Positions 1 through 7,119 of a DNA stretch of 22,947 nt are shown here, piece after piece (the first letter of the stretch is position 1; each line of letters starts with the position of its first letter). The position numbers were made by a program, and so were the translations under genes. The stretch covers positions 1 to 22,947 of the forward strand of contig CALFWP010000101.1 in the NCBI GenBank assembly GCA_937927905.1. Reading direction: 5' to 3'. This stretch comes from an uncultured Neomegalonema sp. Lineage in GTDB: Bacteria > Pseudomonadota > Alphaproteobacteria > Rhodobacterales > Rhodobacteraceae. Below the pieces are notes generated by a model, which worked only from the letters and a program-made list of their open reading frames with translations, had not been told where the DNA came from and did no database searches.

Positions 1-820
1 GAACACCGCGCAAAGCGTATTTTGCCGCTGCGCCCGGCGCTGTTCCGATCCGCAAGGCACGCCTTGACAGGTAGCGTAAGTACACGGCCTCAGCTGCGCG
101 CATTTCGCTATCCCCGGGTTTGAAGCCGAGGCGTGAGGCCGTTTTGACGCTTTCGAGCCAGCCATTGTACATTTTCGCCATATCAGCGGACAGGCCCCCC
201 GTTGATGTGCGGTAATGCAAAAGCAAAAGGTCAATACCGGAGATTTTGATTTTACTCGCTGCCGCGCGGACCAGCCATTCGCGGTCTTCGCCATGGCTCA
301 TGTCTTCGCGGAATGTGCCGATCTGATCGAGAACACCGCGACGTACGAATACATTCGACATTGTGCCGACACGGTTTTCGCCGAGCAGATCCATGACACT
401 GAGCGGCGTGCGGGGTACTGTCGATTCCGTATCATTATCGCCCTGAATATCGGTGAAAAACGCAAAGCGGGAATACGCGATGCCCGTTTCAGGGTTTTCG
501 GACATTTTCCACAGCATCATGCGCAGGCGTTGCGGCGACCAGATATCGTCGGAATCGAGAAACGCGATATAGGTGCCTTTTGCGATTTTCAGCGCTGAAT
601 TGCGGGCCGCGGATACGCCGCGTTCACCGCCGCCGATGACTTTGATACGGGTGTCCGTGCGGGCCGCCGCGTTCAGCAATTCCGCCGTTTCATCGGTGGA
701 ACCGTCATCGACCGCAATCAGCTCCCAGTCCTGATAGGTTTGGGCCAGTAAACTCCGCAGTGTATAAGCCAGCGTTTTCGCGGCGTTCCGGCAAGGCATG
801 ATTACGGATACCTTGGTCAT
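1..820 (-). CDS. Family 2 glycosyltransferase (partial, C-terminus outside window)
   Basis: Leftward reading frame open from the ATG at 820 to the window edge (273 codons, no stop), so the C-terminus is missing. The N-terminus VSVIMPCRNAAKTL is the first strand and nucleotide-binding start of a GT-A fold. DDGSTD (residues 38-43) and DSDD (89-92) are the UDP- and metal-binding acidic motifs of GT2 enzymes, and a GEDREWLVRAA stretch near residue 195 matches the region of the usual catalytic acid (ED). No membrane segment is visible in the part present, so it should act at the cytoplasmic face, adding a sugar to a lipid-linked or growing glycan. It starts 11 bp after the stop of the flippase gene, so the two are probably one operon. 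Donor and acceptor sugars cannot be read from the sequence. Confidence 0.92.
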   Translation of the reverse strand, partial: MTKVSVIMPCRNAAKTLAYTLRSLLAQTYQDWELIAVDDGSTDETAELLNAAARTDTRIKVIGGGERGVSAARNSALKIAKGTYIAFLDSDDIWSPQRLRMMLWKMSENPETGIAYSRFAFFTDIQGDNDTESTVPRTPLSVMDLLGENRVGTMSNVFVRRGVLDQIGTFREDMSHGEDREWLVRAAASKIKISGIDLLLLHYRTSTGGLSADMAKMYNGWLESVKTASRLGFKPGDSEMRAAEAVYLRYLSRRALRIGTAPGAAAKYALRGV

Positions 821-831
821 CGTATTTCCTT

Positions 832-2094
832 TCAACGGGAGTTTTTCAGGATGAGAAAAGCGGCTCCGCCCTGTGTGAGTGTGGCGGCGGCCAAATAGGT
901 GAACGCGGCAATCTGCAATCCGGAAGAAGCCGATGCCGCAAGTGCTGCGGTCAGTAGAATTGTTGCAATCAGACTGATGCGAAATTCATCTCCGGCGCGG
1001 TCTTCGGCCCGTAGCCATTGTGCGATTGCAGCCCAGATAATTGCAGGAATGGCGGCCAGACAAAGTATGGAGACAAGATTTGTCATGGCGCTCCAGTTTG
1101 CCCCGAAGACAAGCGGTACATAAACCGGAGCCAGAAATGCCTGAGCCAGTACAATAGGTGCCAGTACGAAGAGGGCGGTTTTCAGGGCACTTTTGAGATG
1201 CTCACGCCGGTCCTTTCCGGTCTTTGCGCAAAGACTCGGAAACAAAGCAAATGCGAGGGCATTGGCAAAAGAAGAGGCCAGGCCGAGGCCTGCATTAACG
1301 GCAAAAAACCATATCCCCAGAGCTTCCATACCCAGAATTCCGCCGATGATCAGCTTATCGGCCTGAAGTCTGAGCGATTTGGTCATCTCGACACCGATGA
1401 CAGCACTGCCGAAACGGATAAAGGGCATAACGGGCATGGTTCCGGCGGATGTATCGGCCTGCCAGGGTTGAATATACCGCATGGCAAAGGCCCAGGCCGG
1501 CGCAGTCAGCAATCGTGGCAGGATAAGTGCGGCCGGCACCGGCCAGATCAGCAGCAAAAAGACTGATAAAAGTGCGGAGAGAACAACCTGACCGCCGGTG
1601 ATCGCTGCAACGGTACGGCTCTTACCGTTCCGCATTGCCAGAAAACAGGGGACGAGGCCCACCGGCATAATCAGGAAATGTGAAACATAAACGACCAGTA
1701 ACAGCGCCGTTTCGCTTTGGCCGAGGTAAAAGTGAAAGATCGCCGCAATTGCGCATCCGATGCTGAACAGAACACCGCACCAGAGTTTAAAAAGGCGGTG
1801 GGCCGTATTGCATGTGGCGGCGAGATCCTTATCCCGTGCTGCAATGATCTTCTGACCGCAGCCGTTATCCGTCATCGCTTTCAGGATTTCGCCGAAGGCC
1901 AGAACCAGAGCCACAAGGCCGAGATCGGCCGGGGTCAGAACCCGTGCCGCAATGATAATTGCACCCAGCCGTGTGACCTTTGCCATCGCTTCGGACGCAA
2001 TCCAGACGGATAACGTTTTCAGCAAAGGCGGATGTGTAACTGAAGCGGTGAGAGTGCTGGACACGTGGCCGGTCTCCGATTGCGGGTTCGGCAT
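832..2094 (-). CDS. Wzx-like polysaccharide flippase (oligosaccharide translocase)
   Basis: A 420-residue polytopic membrane protein with a dozen or more hydrophobic segments and few charged loops. The early segment TRLGAIIIAARVLTPADLGLVAL is typical of the Wzx/MurJ-like PST family (Polysacc_synt), whose members flip undecaprenyl-linked oligosaccharides to the periplasmic side. The next gene is a GT2 enzyme 11 bp downstream, and a sugar-phosphate transferase fusion lies divergently upstream, which fits a role in capsule, exopolysaccharide or O-antigen export. The frame stays open upstream to a TTG at 2271, but those extra residues do not look like the family N-terminus. I chose the ATG at 2094, which leaves about 30 residues before the first helix. 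Its Shine-Dalgarno is weak, so the start is uncertain; ATG at 2220 is the main alternative. Confidence 0.85.
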   Translation of the reverse strand: MPNPQSETGHVSSTLTASVTHPPLLKTLSVWIASEAMAKVTRLGAIIIAARVLTPADLGLVALVLAFGEILKAMTDNGCGQKIIAARDKDLAATCNTAHRLFKLWCGVLFSIGCAIAAIFHFYLGQSETALLLVVYVSHFLIMPVGLVPCFLAMRNGKSRTVAAITGGQVVLSALLSVFLLLIWPVPAALILPRLLTAPAWAFAMRYIQPWQADTSAGTMPVMPFIRFGSAVIGVEMTKSLRLQADKLIIGGILGMEALGIWFFAVNAGLGLASSFANALAFALFPSLCAKTGKDRREHLKSALKTALFVLAPIVLAQAFLAPVYVPLVFGANWSAMTNLVSILCLAAIPAIIWAAIAQWLRAEDRAGDEFRISLIATILLTAALAASASSGLQIAAFTYLAAATLTQGGAAFLILKNSR

Positions 2095-2409
2095 CACAGT
2101 CTCAAGAGATGCGCCAACGCACAGCGCAAGGCTGAAAAAGGTTCCAGTGAATTGAAAAGAATGAGAAATCAACGCAGATAAGCATCTGCTGCCTGTAAAG
2201 GGCGGCATTGCAAAACGCATCAGGATTGCAGATTGCAAAACCGTTCGGGCCGGGTCTGTTGCACATTGCAAATCCGCCCTGATATTCCTTACTTTGTCAG
2301 ATTTTGAAACTGATTATTTCTATTTTTTATCAATAGGATAAATCATTTTTTTTAGTGTGGCGCGCTTCTGGCGAAAGAACATGCCGAACATCTAATCGGG
2401 GGTTATATC
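2095..2409. other. Divergent intergenic region of the polysaccharide genes
   Basis: About 315 bp between the flippase and the glycosyltransferase fusion, less if the flippase starts further upstream. The part around 2281-2355 is clearly richer in A and T than its surroundings and should hold the promoters of both units. No RNA gene or convincing small ORF was seen. Only a rightward promoter candidate could be picked out; I could not choose one for the leftward operon. Confidence 0.6.
2304..2333 (+). promoter_or_regulatory. Candidate sigma70 promoter for the GT26/sugar transferase fusion gene
   Basis: TTGAAA (2304-2309, 5 of 6 to the -35 consensus) is followed after 18 bp by TATCAA (2328-2333, 4 of 6 to -10). 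It lies in the AT-rich part of the intergenic region and would give a 5' leader of about 70 bases. A GGGGG run seven bases before the ATG at 2410 is the only ribosome-site candidate. This is a pattern match only. Confidence 0.35.
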
Positions 2410-3747
2410 ATGTCTCTTTCTTTTCCGGAGATCCGTCTTTTCGGTTTACCGTTGATCAGCGGAAGCCGTGACCGTGTTTCACGTACTTTATGTGATGGCA
2501 GTGTGCGGCGGATTGCGTTTATAAATGCGGACTGCATCAACAAGGCCGCTTCGGATACCGAATACCGTAATGCGCTTGGCCGTATGGATGCCTTGTTGCC
2601 GGACGGGTCCGGACTGGCGCTTGCCGCTGCCATGCAGGGTGCGCGGTTTGAAGATAATCTGAACGGAACCGATCTGTTTCCGGTTCTGTGTGAAGATGCC
2701 AGCCGTCTGGGAAAGTCCATCTATTTACTGGGTGCAAAGCCGGGGGTTGCCGAAGATGCGGCAAATAATGCGATACAGTCTTTTCCGGAACTTAAAATCG
2801 CAGGCACGGCACACGGGTATTTTGATCGCAGTGATGAGGACGCTGTGGTCCGGCGCATCAATGAAAGCGGAGCGGACATTGTGCTCGTTGCCCTTGGCGC
2901 ACCGGCACAGGAAGCGTTTATTGCGCGCCATGCCGCCGCTTTGTCTCCGTCTCTGGTTATGGGGGTCGGAGGCCTCTTTGATTTTGTTGCGGGGCGCATT
3001 CCCCGCGCGCCGGAAGCGGTGCGTTCCATCGGCATGGAGTGGCTCTGGCGTCTGGGATGTGAGCCGCGCCGTATGGCCCGCCGCTATCTGATCGGCAATC
3101 CGGTTTTTATCGCCCGTGCCGTGGCAGATGCCGCAAAGCGTATCCCTGCCTATGCCATTACAAAGCGCATAAGTGACATTGTTTTGTCCGGCGTTGCTCT
3201 ACTTGCTCTGGCGCCGTTTTTTGCAGCCACTGCCGCCGCTATTGTTCTGGAAAGCAAAGGCAATCCCTTCTTTGTTCAAACCCGGGCAGGTCATAAAGGG
3301 CGGCCTTTCCGGATGATCAAATTTCGGACAATGTATGTCGATGCGGAAAAACGCCTTGCCGGATTGCGTGCAAACAGTGAGCGGGCCGGCCTTGGATTTA
3401 AGATGGCTGATGATCCCCGGATCACGCGTGTCGGGAAAATCCTGCGCCGGACATCATTGGATGAATTGCCGCAACTCTTTAACGTGTTCAAAGGCGAAAT
3501 GTCCCTTGTGGGACCAAGGCCCGCACTGCCTTACGAGGTTGAGCAGTATTGTGATACTGCGAAAACCCGACTTGAGGGAGCGCCGGGAATCACATGCCTT
3601 TGGCAGATATCCGGCCGTGCGGATCTGAGTTTCGACAAACAGGTCGAGCTTGATATTGCCTATCTCAAATCCCGTTCGACATTGCTTGATCTGCTGATCA
3701 TCGCGCTGACGCCGATTGCCATGATCACACGGCGGGGGGCGTATTGA
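2410..3747 (+). CDS. Fusion: WecG/TagA/CpsF glycosyltransferase + polyprenyl-phosphate sugar-phosphate transferase
   Basis: One 445-residue chain carries two enzymes. Residues about 1-240 are a GT26 domain: INADCIN (38-44), LLPDGSGLA (62-70, the conserved Asp loop), NGTDL (85-89), LVALGAPAQE and GVGGLFDFVAGRIPRAP (185-201), then GMEWLWRLGCEPRRMARRY (208-226). Such enzymes add the second sugar to a polyprenyl-PP-sugar. Residues about 251-445 are a bacterial sugar transferase of the WcaJ/ExoY type: KRISDIVLSG and a hydrophobic hairpin (256-280), PFRMIKFRTM (299-308), RRTSLDELPQLFNVFKGEM (346-364), LVGPRP (366-371) and PGITCLWQISGR (392-403). This half makes polyprenyl-PP-sugar at the inner face of the membrane. 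The glycan type is unknown. The gene stands alone, divergent from the flippase/GT2 operon, and no frameshift or stop separates the halves. Confidence 0.93.
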   Translation: MSLSFPEIRLFGLPLISGSRDRVSRTLCDGSVRRIAFINADCINKAASDTEYRNALGRMDALLPDGSGLALAAAMQGARFEDNLNGTDLFPVLCEDASRLGKSIYLLGAKPGVAEDAANNAIQSFPELKIAGTAHGYFDRSDEDAVVRRINESGADIVLVALGAPAQEAFIARHAAALSPSLVMGVGGLFDFVAGRIPRAPEAVRSIGMEWLWRLGCEPRRMARRYLIGNPVFIARAVADAAKRIPAYAITKRISDIVLSGVALLALAPFFAATAAAIVLESKGNPFFVQTRAGHKGRPFRMIKFRTMYVDAEKRLAGLRANSERAGLGFKMADDPRITRVGKILRRTSLDELPQLFNVFKGEMSLVGPRPALPYEVEQYCDTAKTRLEGAPGITCLWQISGRADLSFDKQVELDIAYLKSRSTLLDLLIIALTPIAMITRRGAY

Positions 3748-3793
3748 GAGCCGGATATGGCCTGAAAGCCGGATACCGGAAATTCACCGGATA

Positions 3794-3820
3794 GTGTTTC
3801 AGAACACCCCACTGAAACAC
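3794..3820. terminator. Inverted repeat between convergent genes, possible bidirectional terminator
   Basis: GTGTTTCAG (3794-3802) and CTGAAACAC (3812-3820) form a perfect 9-bp stem around a 9-base loop, 46 bp after the stop of the rightward fusion gene and 71 bp after the stop of the leftward isomerase gene. Position suits a shared terminator, but neither side has a U-run, so intrinsic termination is uncertain. Confidence 0.4.
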
Positions 3821-3891
3821 TTGGGTCGGGCTGTGTGCTTCCACCCCTTGTCGCACTGCCTGACCCGTTTAATTATCGCAGACATTATGTG

Positions 3892-4656
3892 TCATAACCG
3901 GATGCGGTTTAGCCAGCCAAGGCTCGCATCTGTGTTGCTGCCGGGTCTGTATTCCGCCCCGAACGGCCTATGCCACCCTGACCGGTAGAGTTCCGGTAGC
4001 AGCGTCTTATAATCAATCTCCCCATGGTCCGGCGGACCGCGATCAGGAACCGCCGCGAACTGGATATGGCCGACCATACCGGCAACCTCTCTGAATGTTT
4101 CAAGGACTGCGCCCTCTGTGCGTCCGGCGTGATAACAATCGAACATCAGTTTGAGATTGGGCAGTCCGGCTGCGTTGATCAGGTCAGCGGCCTGGTTGAT
4201 AGAATTCAGAAAATACCCCGGCGCATCATGGCGGTTGAGCGGTTCAATCAGGATGGTGTGCCCTGTCTGTCCCGCTTTGTCGCAGGCATAGCGCAGATTG
4301 TCAGAGAATATGCGATGGGCATCTGCGCCTTTTGCGGTTCCGGCCATAACATGCACATGAGCAGCCCCGATTTTGCCTGCATAGTCCAGCGCCTCATCAA
4401 TAGCTGCGCGGGCCTCCCGGGTTCGTCCCGGCAGGGCCGAGAGGCCGTTTTCACAGCGTTTCGCATCGCCTTGCCGTGTGTTCAGTCCCAGCATCGGTAG
4501 CCCGGTTTCGTCCAGTGCCGCCTTTATCCCGTCTGCCGGAGTGTCATAGGGCCAATGGCATTCCACGGCATCAAACCCTGCCGCCTTTGCCGCCCTGATC
4601 GCGTCAGGAAGGCGCAGTTCTGCCCACAGAAACCCCAGATTTGCCGAGAATTTCAT
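3892..4656 (-). CDS. hyi: Hydroxypyruvate isomerase-like TIM-barrel sugar isomerase
   Basis: A 254-residue protein of the AP-endonuclease-2/xylose isomerase-like TIM-barrel superfamily, close in length to Hyi/OtnI. The N-terminus MKFSANLGFLWAE and the stretch FDAVECHWPYD (28-38) are typical of Hyi. Likely metal and catalytic residues are Glu138 (ILIEPLNRHD), Asp173 and His176 (LMFDCYHAGR), Gln199 (GHIQFA) and Glu235 (GAEYRP); the two glutamates match the catalytic pair of Escherichia coli Hyi. The family interconverts hydroxypyruvate and tartronate semialdehyde, or isomerises 2-oxo-tetronates in OtnI members, and I cannot separate these. A GGAG lies eight bases before the ATG. It follows the reductase gene by 34 bp on the same strand, so they are probably cotranscribed. 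Confidence 0.85.
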   Translation of the reverse strand: MKFSANLGFLWAELRLPDAIRAAKAAGFDAVECHWPYDTPADGIKAALDETGLPMLGLNTRQGDAKRCENGLSALPGRTREARAAIDEALDYAGKIGAAHVHVMAGTAKGADAHRIFSDNLRYACDKAGQTGHTILIEPLNRHDAPGYFLNSINQAADLINAAGLPNLKLMFDCYHAGRTEGAVLETFREVAGMVGHIQFAAVPDRGPPDHGEIDYKTLLPELYRSGWHRPFGAEYRPGSNTDASLGWLNRIRL

Positions 4657-4690
4657 TTAAACGCTCCGCACGATACCGGATTTCATAAGG

Positions 4691-5677
4691 TTACAGCGCG
4701 GCTATGGCTTCCAGAATTTTATCGGAGACTTCGACCGGTCCGCCCCTCGCGCGGTTGGCATGGCGGCGTGCCCCGGGCAGGCGCGCGCCATTCATATTCT
4801 CAATTATAGCAAGAAGTTCCTCCCCATGCGCGATAAAGCCCGCTCCTGCGGTTTTGGACGGATCAATCGCCATCAGGAACTCGCCGCCATTGAAAGGACA
4901 GCCGGGGATCGCTGTTTCCTTTGCCTCATAGCTGAAAACCTCACCGATCATCGCACCGGCCATCAGCTCGATCATCAGGGCAATCGCGGATCCTTTGTAT
5001 CCGCCGAAGGCAAGCTGTACGCCGCCATCCAGAATGGCTGCTCCGTCCGTGGTCGGATTTCCGTCCTTATCCAATCCGGTCCCCTCGGGCACAGGGTGTC
5101 CGTCGCGGGCATGGATCATCACGTCTCCCCGCGCAATCACGGATGCGGCCTGATCAAAGGCTAACATAGTGCCGTTTTCACGGGGCCAGGCAAACGCCAT
5201 CGGATTTGTCCCGAACAGAGCCTCGCGCCCTCCCGCCGGGGCGACATAGGGCAGGGCGGCCGTTACTGCGAATCCGACAAGCCCCTGTTCGGCCAGCATC
5301 TCCACCTCCGGCCACAGCGCGGCAAAGTGGCGGATGCGGGTCAGGCCGCACATGGCAATGCCCTGCTCTCTGGCCAATGCGATCAGCGGATCTTTCGTAC
5401 GTTCGAGCGCAAGCGATGCAAAGCCCTCCTGCCCGTGTACTTTCAAAACAGAGGGGGCGATTTGCTCGACCACCGGGTCCGCTGTGCCGTTGGCATTGCC
5501 TTCACGCAGGCCTTTGACATAGGCGGGCAGGCGGAACAGACCGTGGGATTGTGAACCGTCGCGCTCTGCCGCCGTCATTGTGCGGGATACGGCTGCGGCG
5601 TTTTCCGCGTTGCAGCCATTTGAAATCAAAGTGCTTTCCCCGAGTGAATACACATCATCAAGTGATAATAAGGCCAT
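4691..5677 (-). CDS. MDH2/LDH2-family NAD(P)-dependent 2-oxoacid or imino-acid reductase (DpkA-like)
   Basis: A 328-residue member of the second malate/lactate dehydrogenase family (Ldh_2), which does not use a Rossmann fold. AAERDGSQSHGLFRLPAYV (residues 36-54) carries the conserved catalytic His45; HFAALWPEVE (117-126), FGTNPMAFAWP (155-165) and FGGYKGSAIALMIEL follow in family order. The wording of AERDG-SHGLFR-PAY and HFAALWPEVE reminds me most of delta1-piperideine-2-carboxylate/delta1-pyrroline-2-carboxylate reductases (DpkA/LhpI), but malate, ureidoglycolate and diketogulonate reductases share these motifs. Neighbouring Hyi instead suggests a hydroxypyruvate or hydroxy-acid role. An AGGGAG lies nine bases before the ATG. 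It is the first gene of a two-gene leftward operon, and a palindrome sits just upstream. Confidence 0.85.
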   Translation of the reverse strand: MALLSLDDVYSLGESTLISNGCNAENAAAVSRTMTAAERDGSQSHGLFRLPAYVKGLREGNANGTADPVVEQIAPSVLKVHGQEGFASLALERTKDPLIALAREQGIAMCGLTRIRHFAALWPEVEMLAEQGLVGFAVTAALPYVAPAGGREALFGTNPMAFAWPRENGTMLAFDQAASVIARGDVMIHARDGHPVPEGTGLDKDGNPTTDGAAILDGGVQLAFGGYKGSAIALMIELMAGAMIGEVFSYEAKETAIPGCPFNGGEFLMAIDPSKTAGAGFIAHGEELLAIIENMNGARLPGARRHANRARGGPVEVSDKILEAIAAL

Positions 5678-5695
5678 GGTGAACGCTCCCTGATC

Positions 5696-5709
5696 CGGTC
5701 ACATGACCG
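5696..5709. promoter_or_regulatory. Operator-like palindrome upstream of the reductase-isomerase operon
   Basis: CGGTCA (5696-5701) and TGACCG (5704-5709) form a 6-bp inverted repeat with a 2-bp centre, 18 bp before the reductase ATG. The size and position fit a repressor site. No regulator gene adjoins the operon, so its partner is unknown. Confidence 0.35.
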
Positions 5710-5740
5710 TGGCGGGACGCCGGATGAAATGCAAGCTTTC

Positions 5741-5757
5741 AGGCGCAGCGCACGCCT
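5741..5757 (-). terminator. Small hairpin after the CAP-domain gene
   Basis: AGGCG and CGCCT arms (5741-5745 and 5753-5757) begin six bases past the stop codon of the leftward CAP-domain gene. The stem is only 5 bp and is not followed by a clean U-run on the leftward strand, so it is a weak terminator candidate. Confidence 0.3.
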
Positions 5758-5763
5758 TTATTG

Positions 5764-6321
5764 TCAGAGCCTGCCGAATAGCATGGTGACTACAATCCGC
5801 TCGTCACGGATGGCGGTTCCGACACCTGCAAGACGCAGGTTCGGATCAAGTATGGCTTCGCGGTGGCCTTCCCGCGAGTTGAGCCAGTCAAGAACCGCGC
5901 GGCGCACAGTTTCCTGATATTCCCACTTTATCTCACCTTCTGCTGTCCAGAGGTTTTCGGCAACTTCAGCGAATTGAAGAACATTCGCCTCCTCCAGACG
6001 TGCCTGAAGGTCGCGTCCGTCCGGTGCGAAATGGCCGAAAAAATCTCCTGACAGCATATCGCCGGAATAGGATCCTGCCACCAGCCCGAGCGAGGCATCT
6101 GCTTCTAACGGCTTCAGACCCTGTTTGGTGCGTTGCAGGTTAATGGTCTTGAAGATCGATTTGCTGACTTTCAGCGAATAATCATAGCTTGACTGTCCCC
6201 ATGGCCCCGGGCGGTCCGCGCCCGCGATTGTTGAGGCCAGGCGTGCGTCCTGAGCACTTGCCGCAGCGGTTAGTGTTGTGATTGCAAAAGCGGCAGCAGC
6301 AAACATACGGAGAATCGGCAC
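5764..6321 (-). CDS. Secreted CAP-domain (SCP/PR-1-like) protein
   Basis: A 185-residue exported protein. Residues 1-23 form a Sec signal peptide (Arg5, hydrophobic core FAAAAFAITTLTAAASA) with likely cleavage after ASA. The mature part is a single CAP domain: NLQRTKQGLKPL, then FFGHFAPDGRDLQARL (first His), AENLW, and DWLNSREGHREAILDPNLRLAGVG (second His), the usual order of bacterial CAP proteins of the YkwD type. The biochemical role of bacterial CAP domains is mostly unknown. The start codon is GTG at 6321, supported by an AGGAAA about eight bases upstream; the in-frame ATG at 6306 would remove the arginine-containing n-region. It stands alone: 78 bp separate it from the Lin0512 gene upstream, and 86 bp from the reductase gene downstream. 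Confidence 0.88.
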   Translation of the reverse strand: MPILRMFAAAAFAITTLTAAASAQDARLASTIAGADRPGPWGQSSYDYSLKVSKSIFKTINLQRTKQGLKPLEADASLGLVAGSYSGDMLSGDFFGHFAPDGRDLQARLEEANVLQFAEVAENLWTAEGEIKWEYQETVRRAVLDWLNSREGHREAILDPNLRLAGVGTAIRDERIVVTMLFGRL

Positions 6322-6399
6322 GGGGCGTTTCCTTTGTTCAGGAGTGCATATGGCGACTTTGTACGGTTATGATTAGCATCCGCTTAAAATGATCTCAAA

Positions 6400-6771
6400 T
6401 CACGACAAGCGGTACTGTCCGGGTGCAAGCGGAACCCATGCCTCTACTGCGGCGGTAGCGATAATGTTGGTTTGTCCGAGGGTGGGATGGTCGACATTCA
6501 GGCCGCCTTTTCGAGCGGTCACAGTAGCCTTACCCCGCGGTAGAGTGGCGGCGACGGCTTCGGTATCGACCTTTTCAGGGTGCTGAACGCCGATGGTGAC
6601 ACGCACATCCATATCCTCATGGCTAAGGTCCAGGCTCCGGAACAGCAACAGCGAGGAATGATGCAGGGCATCCTGAACCGCTCGCTTTGCTGCCTTAGTG
6701 TAATCTTCGCCGTAAAGATCGTTTCCGGTGCCCATTTCCAGGATGATGCGGCGTTTTTTGACATCGCTCAT
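6400..6771 (-). CDS. Lin0512-family protein, second paralogue
   Basis: A 123-residue protein that I recognise as Lin0512 family, a widespread small family of unknown function. Typical elements are ILEMGTGNDLYGEDYTKAA near the N-terminus, HEDMDVRVTIGVQHPEKVD in the middle, and LPRGKATVTARKGGLNVDH followed by IIATAAVEAWV. It aligns along its whole length with the gene upstream (6768-7118), but the first motif reads GTGNDLYG instead of GMGTDIRG and it has a longer C-terminal tail ending LAPGQYRLS. Its ATG overlaps the TGA of the upstream gene (ATGA), so translation is probably coupled at near-equal amounts. The last gene of a four-gene leftward unit. I infer that the two paralogues form a heteromer; no reaction can be assigned. 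Confidence 0.85.
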   Translation of the reverse strand: MSDVKKRRIILEMGTGNDLYGEDYTKAAKRAVQDALHHSSLLLFRSLDLSHEDMDVRVTIGVQHPEKVDTEAVAATLPRGKATVTARKGGLNVDHPTLGQTNIIATAAVEAWVPLAPGQYRLS

Positions 6772-7118
6772 CCTGTGGCCTCCATATCAAAACTCACGGT
6801 TGCGGCGGCATTGGCAATTACGGTAAAGCGCGTGCCGTCTTCGCTCGGCACATCAAGGCCGCCCTCGACAACCTCGACCGTGGCGCTGCCATAGGGCAAG
6901 ACAGCGGCTACTGCTGTCGTGTCTACGTTTTCGGGTCGGGCAACGCCGATTTTGACATGAACCCGCATGGACTCACGCGGAAACCCGAACGCATCGGCAA
7001 AGGTAATCGAATTTTGCCAGAGCGCATCGCGCAGGGCGCGGACCGCCGCCTTGGTGTGATCACCGCCCCGGATATCGGTGCCCATACCGAATTCCACGGC
7101 AACAGGGGTCAAAGCCAT
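6768..7118 (-). CDS. Lin0512-family protein, first paralogue
   Basis: A 116-residue Lin0512-family protein: VEFGMGTDIRGGDHTKAAVRALRDAL, ESMRVHVKIGVARPENVD, VLPYGSATVEVVEGGLDV and VIANAAATVSFDM, all in family order. It is closer to what I know of the family pattern than its downstream paralogue. No signal peptide or membrane segment is present, so the protein is probably cytoplasmic. Its ATG follows the TGA of the dehydratase-like gene after a single base, and its own TGA overlaps the ATG of the second paralogue by 4 bp. This packing points to a joint function with the PLP enzyme and the hydrolase. The function is unknown. Confidence 0.87.
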   Translation of the reverse strand: MALTPVAVEFGMGTDIRGGDHTKAAVRALRDALWQNSITFADAFGFPRESMRVHVKIGVARPENVDTTAVAAVLPYGSATVEVVEGGLDVPSEDGTRFTVIANAAATVSFDMEATG

Positions 7119-7119
7119 A

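Noticed and set aside
1018..1566. A 182-codon rightward frame opposite the flippase
   Set aside because: Antisense to hydrophobic codons of a convincing membrane protein; the product is a low-complexity Gly/Arg/Gln/Lys mix.
3794..3988. A 64-codon rightward ORF between convergent genes
   Set aside because: It overlaps the end of the isomerase gene and the terminator-like repeat and has no coding features.
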